Below, piece by piece: positions 57,798 to 64,000 of a stretch of DNA of 64,000 bases. The DNA is from Methanomassiliicoccaceae archaeon. GTDB taxonomy: Archaea; Thermoplasmatota; Thermoplasmata; Methanomassiliicoccales; Methanomethylophilaceae. Numbering within the stretch: position 1 is the stretch's first letter; the number at the start of each line of letters is the position of its first letter. The translations under genes and the position numbers were made by a program. The notes under the pieces are model-generated. The model worked only from the letters and a program-made list of their open reading frames with translations, made no database searches and was not told where the DNA came from. The DNA lies in assembly GCA_009778575.1 (NCBI GenBank), contig WRJJ01000003.1, forward strand, positions 1 through 64,000, read 5' to 3'.

Positions 57798-58411
57798 TGT
57801 TTATCTCCTTTGATATACCCAATGATGTTATTTATCCTTTCCACTTCCACCACAGCCAGCAAAGAAAGCCTGTATCTGGCTATATCCGCTATCTGAGATG
57901 CGATGTACTCTTCTCTTTTCCGGCTTACCTTCTCATACCCTTTGACCTTGTTAAGATAATCGTCCCAGGATATCGCAAATGATTCGGCGGATGTCATGTC
58001 AAAGCGGCGCTTCATCCCCTTCTTTGCAAGCCTGTGTTCCTTTACGAACTCCAGGGCCTTCACCGTGGTGATGTACATCTCGGTGAACTCCCCGTTATTC
58101 ATATCGAGCGGGATGACGTCCATGGAGTCATTTGAGCATAGGTCTATCAATTCGCAATATGCGGGGGTGGGTGATTCTATCTCTCCGAAGTTGGACAGAT
58201 GGTGGACGTAGACCATGTCGATCTCGCTCAGCTCCTGTATCTCTTCGATCTCTTCCCGGCGTTTCAAAGCGACGATCTCCTCTATGCCCAATGCAACGGC
58301 ATATGCTTCGTATCCTCCGTAGGCTCCCCTGACCTTTTCAGCTTCCGAAACGAGTCCTTTGACTATAGGAAGGATATCCACTCTGCACCTCCCTATGTTG
58401 AGGCCGATCAT
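57794..58411 (-). CDS. Conserved hypothetical protein
   Basis: 205 aa, overlaps both neighbours by 4 bp, operon-like. Confidence 0.6.
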   Translation of the reverse strand: MIGLNIGRCRVDILPIVKGLVSEAEKVRGAYGGYEAYAVALGIEEIVALKRREEIEEIQELSEIDMVYVHHLSNFGEIESPTPAYCELIDLCSNDSMDVIPLDMNNGEFTEMYITTVKALEFVKEHRLAKKGMKRRFDMTSAESFAISWDDYLNKVKGYEKVSRKREEYIASQIADIARYRLSLLAVVEVERINNIIGYIKGDKQ

Positions 58412-59355
58412 TTCTTGGTGCTCCTTGAAAGGACCAGGTCGGTAAGGGCATCCTGGTCGTCTATCTTTTTGAGCTCATCGCTCGTCACCACGGCGGTGGA
58501 ATCGATGTTCTCCGCCGAACGTTCCCTTTCAACGATTATCAGGGAATGCTTGCCGGCGATCTTCGAGATCTCCGAAGCTATCATCGCTTTCTGGATGAGC
58601 TTCTCCTCATCGACGCCCAGCCCGGTAAGGAAGATGGTCTGTCTGCTTCTTGATATGGCCTCAAATGGGCTTTTTGTAACGGGGGTGATAGCAAATCCGA
58701 TATCGAGAAGGCGGTTCAACGCGTTCGATTCGGTCCTCCCTCCCCCTCTTACCTCATATTCCTCGGGTTTCTTCTTACTTTTATAATCAAAAGGGTCGAT
58801 AGGCTCTATTATCGGCGTCTGCAGGAACTCTTCGAGCCTTATTGCGGCATCGATCATGGCCCCCATCCCGGATTCGTACATCTGGATCGTACGTCTGGAG
58901 ACCCCCGTGGTCTCTGCCAGCGTGCCGAGGCTTATTCCACTGTCCTCTCTGATCTTTCTCAGCAGTTCGCCGTCGATCTTGACGTACAGGCCGCCGGGCG
59001 CGGCGAAGATGAAGGGAGGGACCTCCTCCAGAAGATGCTCGCCGAGGGTCTCGTTAGATATTATCGGGATCTTGAACCTGGAATACACAATGCCGGCTTC
59101 GAGGGTCCCGGAACTGGACGTTTCGCCTATGAGCAGCGGTGTCGCTTTGAGAACATCGGCAAGGACCTTCATGTCCTCAGCGTTCTCTCTTGAGAACGCA
59201 TCTACGTTGCTTAGGACCTTGACAATGAGCAGTGTGTCATCCTTCCTTCCGACAATGTCAAAGCATACGCTGCGAAGATTAAGGGATGAGGATATGTCGA
59301 ACCCCGCCTTTGCCAGTATGGCTCTGGTTGTGTTGATAAGGTCCTCTCTGCTCAT
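58408..59355 (-). CDS. Archaeal Cro/CI-type HTH regulator
   Basis: LLRKIREDSGISLGTLAETTGVSRRTIQMYESG HTH motif within 315 aa. Confidence 0.85.
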   Translation of the reverse strand: MSREDLINTTRAILAKAGFDISSSLNLRSVCFDIVGRKDDTLLIVKVLSNVDAFSRENAEDMKVLADVLKATPLLIGETSSSGTLEAGIVYSRFKIPIISNETLGEHLLEEVPPFIFAAPGGLYVKIDGELLRKIREDSGISLGTLAETTGVSRRTIQMYESGMGAMIDAAIRLEEFLQTPIIEPIDPFDYKSKKKPEEYEVRGGGRTESNALNRLLDIGFAITPVTKSPFEAISRSRQTIFLTGLGVDEEKLIQKAMIASEISKIAGKHSLIIVERERSAENIDSTAVVTSDELKKIDDQDALTDLVLSRSTKK

Positions 59356-59508
59356 TAATCTAGAAAGAGGTTGTTCTTCTATATAAAAAGATACTTTAAC
59401 AATAATATGTGAAAAGCTTTGCGCTCAGGTCTTAGTGAAAGCAGTGTGCGCAGGATCACCCGCAAAGACAAAAAATTTTGGCAAAGCGTTTATGCCGCCC
59501 ATGTGGGC

Positions 59509-59988
59509 TCACTGGACGCCGATCCATTTCTTGGATAGGGGAGTGTCTGCCGGAGTGAGCAGCACTTCCAGGATCCCGTTGTTGTATTCGGCCTTCGCGG
59601 AATCGGGATCCACGTCGCACGGAAGAGCCAGCACCCTGGAGAACTTCCTGCTGCCGCTGTCGGTGCTTATGGAAAGGGTGCTCTTTGTTCCTCCTATCTC
59701 AATATCCTCCATGGAAACGCCCGGGATCTCGACCGTGACCCTTACCGCGCCGTGTTCCAGGCTGACATCGATCAGCGGCTCTTCGGCAACGTCCTCTGGC
59801 CGATCCAAGAGGTTCCCGTACTCCTTCACATACCTGTTGCCGGCGGAGTCCCGATACATGACGTAGCCGTAGGCCTTGATATCCGTTCCCCGGAGGCTCT
59901 CCATATCGGAGAACATCTTCTCCAGCCGCTTTGCCAGTGATTCGAGGTCTTCTCCGAAGAGGCCGCCCCACACGTCATCTGTATCCAT
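59509..59988 (-). CDS. Hsp20/alpha-crystallin family small heat-shock protein
   Basis: [28 protein letters not shown]...[29 protein letters not shown]; start at MDTDDVWGG rather than 60060. Confidence 0.85.
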   Translation of the reverse strand: MDTDDVWGGLFGEDLESLAKRLEKMFSDMESLRGTDIKAYGYVMYRDSAGNRYVKEYGNLLDRPEDVAEEPLIDVSLEHGAVRVTVEIPGVSMEDIEIGGTKSTLSISTDSGSRKFSRVLALPCDVDPDSAKAEYNNGILEVLLTPADTPLSKKWIGVQ

Positions 59989-62161
59989 CCATGTTCCCTC
60001 CCGTAGCCTGATATCCGTACTCTTTGAGTTTTTGGGCCACCTGCGGCCCGAACTTGTCAACTGCCGAGACGAAATCCTTCATTTCCACTTTGCAGTTCTT
60101 TATCTCTTCGTCTTCGGGGACCTTCCCGGGCTTGACGAGGCGCCTTACGGCCGTCATCACCGCTTCGTTGCAAATGGCAGCTATGTCCGCGCCCGTGCAT
60201 CCTTCGGTCTTGTCCGCCAGTCCGTCAATGCTCACATCGTCCGCGAGAGGTTTTTCTTTGGTGTGTATGCCGAAGATGGAGATCCTTGACTCCCGGTCAG
60301 GCGGCCCGATGAAAATGCTCTTGTCAAATCTTCCCGGCCTGAGCAGCGCCTGATCCATTATATCGGGGCGGTTGGTGGTGGCGATCACCACCACATCGTT
60401 CAGGGACTCCAGCCCGTCGAGTTCTGTCAGCATCTGGGATATGACCCTTTCCGTGACGTTGCTGTCCCCGCCGAATCCTCTTTCCGGCACAATGGAGTCT
60501 ATCTCGTCCATGAAGATGACGCAGGGCGACGCCTGCCTGGCCTTTCTGAATGTCTCCCTCACGGCCTTCTCGGATTCTCCGACCCACTTGCTCAGGAACT
60601 CTGGTCCTTTTACCGCGATGAAGTTCGCTTCGGATTCGGTGGCCACGGCCTTTGCGAGCATGGTCTTTCCGGTGCCGGGAGGGCCGTACAGCAGTATGCC
60701 TTTCGGAGGCTTGGCGTTCATATGCTCGAACACCTTGCCGAATTTCAGCGGCCATTCCACCGCTTCCTTCAACTCCTGCTTTGCAGACTCCAGCGCACCG
60801 ATGTCCTCCCACTTCACGTCGGGTTTCTCGATCAGCACCTCTCTCAGGGCCGAGGGCTGAAGGTCCTTCAGCGCCTCTTTGAAATCGTCCTTCGTCACGG
60901 AGATCTTTTCCAGTATATCGACCGGTATCTCATCCGTTTCAAGGTCCACCTGCGGGAGCACGCGCCTCAAGGCGGCCATGGCCGCTTCTTTGCAAAGGGC
61001 GGAGATATCGGCTCCGGCGTAGCCGTGGGTACGGTCTGCAAGTTTGTTCAGGTTGACATCGTCCGAAAGGGGCATGCCTCTTGTGTGTATCTGTAATATC
61101 TCCAATCTCCCGTCCCTGTCGGGTATCCCGATCTCTATCTCCCTGTCGAACCTTCCGGGCCTCCTGAGGGCCTCATCGATCGAATTGGGCCGGTTGGTGG
61201 CACCTATCACCACCACTTTCCCTCTGGTGTTCATGCCGTCCATCAACGAGAGCAGCTGTGCGACAATGCGCCTCTCCGCCTCGCCCGTGACCTCATTCCT
61301 CTTAGGAGCTATTGAGTCTATCTCATCAATGAAGATGATGCTGGGAGCGTTCTCTTCCGCCTCTTTGAATATCTCTCTGAGCTTGCCCTCTGACTCTCCG
61401 TAGAACTTGCTCATTATCTCCGGGCCGCCGAGGGATATGAAATTGCTGCTGGTCTCTCCGGCGACCGCTTTGGCGAGCATTGTCTTGCCGGTCCCGGGCG
61501 GGCCGTGCAGAAGGACCCCCTTCGGGGCCTCTACGCCCAGCCTTTTGAACAACTCGGGGTGCCTGAGGGGCAGCTCGATCATCTCTCTGATCTTCGCTAC
61601 TTCATTACTCAGCCCGCCAAGGTCGTCGTATGAGACCTTGGGGATCTCCATGTCGGTCATCGAGACGGGTTTCTCCGTGATCTTCACGTTCGTCTCGGCC
61701 GTCATCATGACGGCCTCGCCGGAGGGAGAGAATGAGGTCACGACAAGGTCTATCTTGTTCCCCATGACATTGAGCGTTAGAACGTCCCCCCTCGCGAACA
61801 CCCTTCCCTCCGTTACCTTGGCGAGGTACTCCTCTCCGTTCTGAAGCCTCAGTTCCTCCGTCGGCGAGAAGGTGATCTTCTCTGCGTTCTTTGCTATTAT
61901 CTTCTTTATCCCGACGCGTTCGTCTATCGAAGTGCCAGCGTTACGTCTTGTGGAACCGTCTATCCTTATTATTCCGCGGTTCGCATCTTCCGGGATCCCC
62001 CGCAGGAGCTTTACGACCGTCTTCTTCGTACCGTTAATCTGTATGATGTCGCCTGTTTTGAATCCAAATATGTCCATCAGGGCAGGGTCAAGTCTTGCTA
62101 TGCCTTTCCCCGTTTCTCCGGGCTTCAACTCCGCGACCTTTATCGCTTTATCTTCACTCAT
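59975..62161 (-). CDS. CDC48/VCP-family AAA+ ATPase
   Basis: Two AAA modules: [19 protein letters not shown] and [47 protein letters not shown]. Confidence 0.97.
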   Translation of the reverse strand: MSEDKAIKVAELKPGETGKGIARLDPALMDIFGFKTGDIIQINGTKKTVVKLLRGIPEDANRGIIRIDGSTRRNAGTSIDERVGIKKIIAKNAEKITFSPTEELRLQNGEEYLAKVTEGRVFARGDVLTLNVMGNKIDLVVTSFSPSGEAVMMTAETNVKITEKPVSMTDMEIPKVSYDDLGGLSNEVAKIREMIELPLRHPELFKRLGVEAPKGVLLHGPPGTGKTMLAKAVAGETSSNFISLGGPEIMSKFYGESEGKLREIFKEAEENAPSIIFIDEIDSIAPKRNEVTGEAERRIVAQLLSLMDGMNTRGKVVVIGATNRPNSIDEALRRPGRFDREIEIGIPDRDGRLEILQIHTRGMPLSDDVNLNKLADRTHGYAGADISALCKEAAMAALRRVLPQVDLETDEIPVDILEKISVTKDDFKEALKDLQPSALREVLIEKPDVKWEDIGALESAKQELKEAVEWPLKFGKVFEHMNAKPPKGILLYGPPGTGKTMLAKAVATESEANFIAVKGPEFLSKWVGESEKAVRETFRKARQASPCVIFMDEIDSIVPERGFGGDSNVTERVISQMLTELDGLESLNDVVVIATTNRPDIMDQALLRPGRFDKSIFIGPPDRESRISIFGIHTKEKPLADDVSIDGLADKTEGCTGADIAAICNEAVMTAVRRLVKPGKVPEDEEIKNCKVEMKDFVSAVDKFGPQVAQKLKEYGYQATGGNMDGYR

Positions 62162-62780
62162 CTTCCGTCACCTCCGTTCCTTTGTACTCGTCCTCAATAT
62201 CTTTCAGTATCTTTCTCATGATGTCCTCTCTTACACCCAGATCGCGGGAGACCTCCCCCACATCGTGGCCCGGCGAATTCAGCATCTCATAGAGCATGCA
62301 CCTCTCAAGATAGTCCAACCCGCTGGCGGCAGGGCAGTTCATGAAAGAGCGGATCATCAGGTTGCGCTCTTTGATGAGTTCCTCTCTCATCTTGTCAAAT
62401 TCGCGTATGTGTCTGTCTATCTCGGACAGGCTCTCCCTTACCGCTTCGAACCCTGATCCCATGCTCTCTGCGGCCGCCTCTGCGCTCTCCGGCTCAGAAA
62501 GGGTTGCCATGAACATGCCGTCGCGCAGATCGATGGTCAGCGTGAACTCTGAGGTGAGCCGGTAAACAATTTTGAAAGGCCCCCTGTCGCTGCTTTCCCT
62601 CCAACTCTCCACCAGCCCGCTTTTCTCAAGAATATCCAGATTCTTCATTATCGCCTGCGGGCTCACTCCAAGTTCCTTTGAGAGCTGCAAAGGATAGTGC
62701 GGCTCTCTTACGAGAGCCGTCAGTATCCTTCGCCTTGTGGGGTTCTCGATGACGGACAGGATGGTATCAATGTCACTCAT
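62154..62780 (-). CDS. ArsR-type winged-helix transcriptional regulator
   Basis: [47 protein letters not shown]. Confidence 0.85.
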   Translation of the reverse strand: MSDIDTILSVIENPTRRRILTALVREPHYPLQLSKELGVSPQAIMKNLDILEKSGLVESWRESSDRGPFKIVYRLTSEFTLTIDLRDGMFMATLSEPESAEAAAESMGSGFEAVRESLSEIDRHIREFDKMREELIKERNLMIRSFMNCPAASGLDYLERCMLYEMLNSPGHDVGEVSRDLGVREDIMRKILKDIEDEYKGTEVTEDE

Positions 62781-62803
62781 ATTATCACATGGTTGTTAAC
62801 TTA

Positions 62804-62816
62804 TAGTTACTAACTA
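62804..62816. promoter_or_regulatory. Candidate operator TAGTTA-C-TAACTA
   Basis: Perfect 6-bp dyad 24 bp upstream of the wHTH gene start. Confidence 0.4.
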
Positions 62817-62944
62817 ATGGTTATTGCATTAGTTGTATTTAAACAATCCATCCGGACGCACAAAACAAACCGTTTGCCGGGAGACGGTCGGCACTATTTA
62901 TGAATAACATAACACCTCTACGGACGGTTCGAGAGGAATGAGCA

Positions 62945-64000
62945 ATGCATGGTTATCACGTGAAAGATGCATATGATATGAAGGGCAGGGAAGCGGCGCT
63001 GGAGGTGTACAAAGCTGTTTTGGCGGAAAACCCCGGATTAGGCGAAGAGCTGGCCTTTTTAGCCGCTGACTTTGCACACCCGGAAGCCCTTATCCTGCTC
63101 TTTGAGGCAGGCGTATCGCCGACCGCAACGGGCGATAAAGGTTTCACGCTGCTCCACTATCTTGCGAAGAAGAAGGAAAGTTACAGTAAGATCAAGCCCG
63201 AGGGCGCGATCAAGGCAACGACGGAGCTGTTGCTGGATAATAAGGTCAGCGCCCTTCGCAAGGATGAGTGGTTGAACATCACCTGCTACCTCTATGCCGC
63301 CCAGAACGGCATGTGGGAGATGATAGAGGTGATGGCCGCCCGCGGCACGAAATTGAACATGACCGACAGGAAAGGCAACACCGGCATACACATTGCATGC
63401 GAGCACGTCCGAAACAGGCTGAACAGCCTCGAATACAGAAAAAGGGACTTGGACCGGGCCATGAAAGAATACGAGGAGATCAGAGACAGACTCAAAGATC
63501 AGAACAAGACCGAAGAGCAGATAGTCCAGTATGCAGAGAGAAATATGTTCATTACCGTGAGTTACGCCCAACAGGAGTACGATAAGGCGGTCGCAGAGAT
63601 AGAGGGGTATTTCCTCACCGTAAAGGCCTTTGCAGAAGGAGGGGTGGACATAAACGAAAAGAACACAGAAGGGAAGTCTGCCCTGGATATTGCAATACAT
63701 AGCAACGCAAAGAAGATCGCCGCCTATCTCTCCGGCTCGCTTACCGATGATGCGGACGAATCCGTCCTGACCATAGGCGGGATGACCCTCCATCAGGCGG
63801 CGGAAAAAGGCGATGTGGAGGCCATCAAAGCGATCGTGGCAACAGGCGCAGACCTGAACGGCCTGAAAGACGGCGATAAGAGCAAGTTCGGCGGCTGCAC
63901 CGCCCTCGCAATTGCCTATGCGCACATGAAAGCGGATTCCGCAGAGGCCCTGCTGAGCTGCGGGGCGGACCCGTCGTACAAAGACGGGAACGGCAGGGCG
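62945..64000 (+). CDS. Ankyrin-repeat protein, truncated by window end
   Basis: Open frame of 352 codons from ATG 62945: ...DRKGNTGIHIACEHVRN..., GGMTLHQAAEKGDVEAIKAIVATGADLNG..., GCTALAIAYAHMKADSAEALLSCGADPSYKDGNGRA. Missing from ORF track because no stop occurs. Confidence 0.85.
   Translation, partial: MHGYHVKDAYDMKGREAALEVYKAVLAENPGLGEELAFLAADFAHPEALILLFEAGVSPTATGDKGFTLLHYLAKKKESYSKIKPEGAIKATTELLLDNKVSALRKDEWLNITCYLYAAQNGMWEMIEVMAARGTKLNMTDRKGNTGIHIACEHVRNRLNSLEYRKRDLDRAMKEYEEIRDRLKDQNKTEEQIVQYAERNMFITVSYAQQEYDKAVAEIEGYFLTVKAFAEGGVDINEKNTEGKSALDIAIHSNAKKIAAYLSGSLTDDADESVLTIGGMTLHQAAEKGDVEAIKAIVATGADLNGLKDGDKSKFGGCTALAIAYAHMKADSAEALLSCGADPSYKDGNGRA

Noticed and set aside
1-64000. tRNA, rRNA and transposase genes
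   Set aside because: No T-loop/acceptor patterns, rRNA signatures or transposase motifs were recognised on reading; a tRNAscan-SE/ISfinder run would be needed to exclude them formally.

Overview
64 kb of a euryarchaeal chromosome. Gene content (A-type ATP synthase, MCM, Orc1/Cdc6, PriS, DP1, NMD3, TiaS, Tsr3, CDC48) plus a giant surface protein suggests a Thermoplasmata/Methanomassiliicoccales-like methanogen; the taxon is inference. Positions 1-10784 are the minus strand of one giant repeat-rich secreted protein (about 3,590 codons visible, C-terminus off-window). It is missing from the ORF track because it has no stop in the window; the plus-strand ORFs listed there are antisense shadows. 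Most of the rest is housekeeping genes with small accessory islands between them. Observations most worth follow-up: (1) a GNAT-toxin/small-protein pair flanked by two nearly identical solitary copies of the small gene (11.7-13.1 kb); (2) two unrelated-sequence 23-bp iteron clusters upstream of two paralogous AAA_14/DUF4143-type ATPases, and other private repeats upstream of two DUF234-type ATPases and a Fic gene; (3) two inverted ORB-like elements flanking orc1/cdc6, a candidate replication origin, one of them inside the signal-peptidase coding sequence; (4) a 47-aa membrane microprotein translationally coupled to the end of the A-ATPase operon; (5) an MNT-HEPN relic apparently inserted into a decayed regulator gene; (6) an LMW-phosphatase-like protein without catalytic Cys/Arg; (7) exact 258-bp tandem repeats in the giant adhesin. 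No tRNA, rRNA or CRISPR array was recognised. All family calls are from reading translations; no database search was run.
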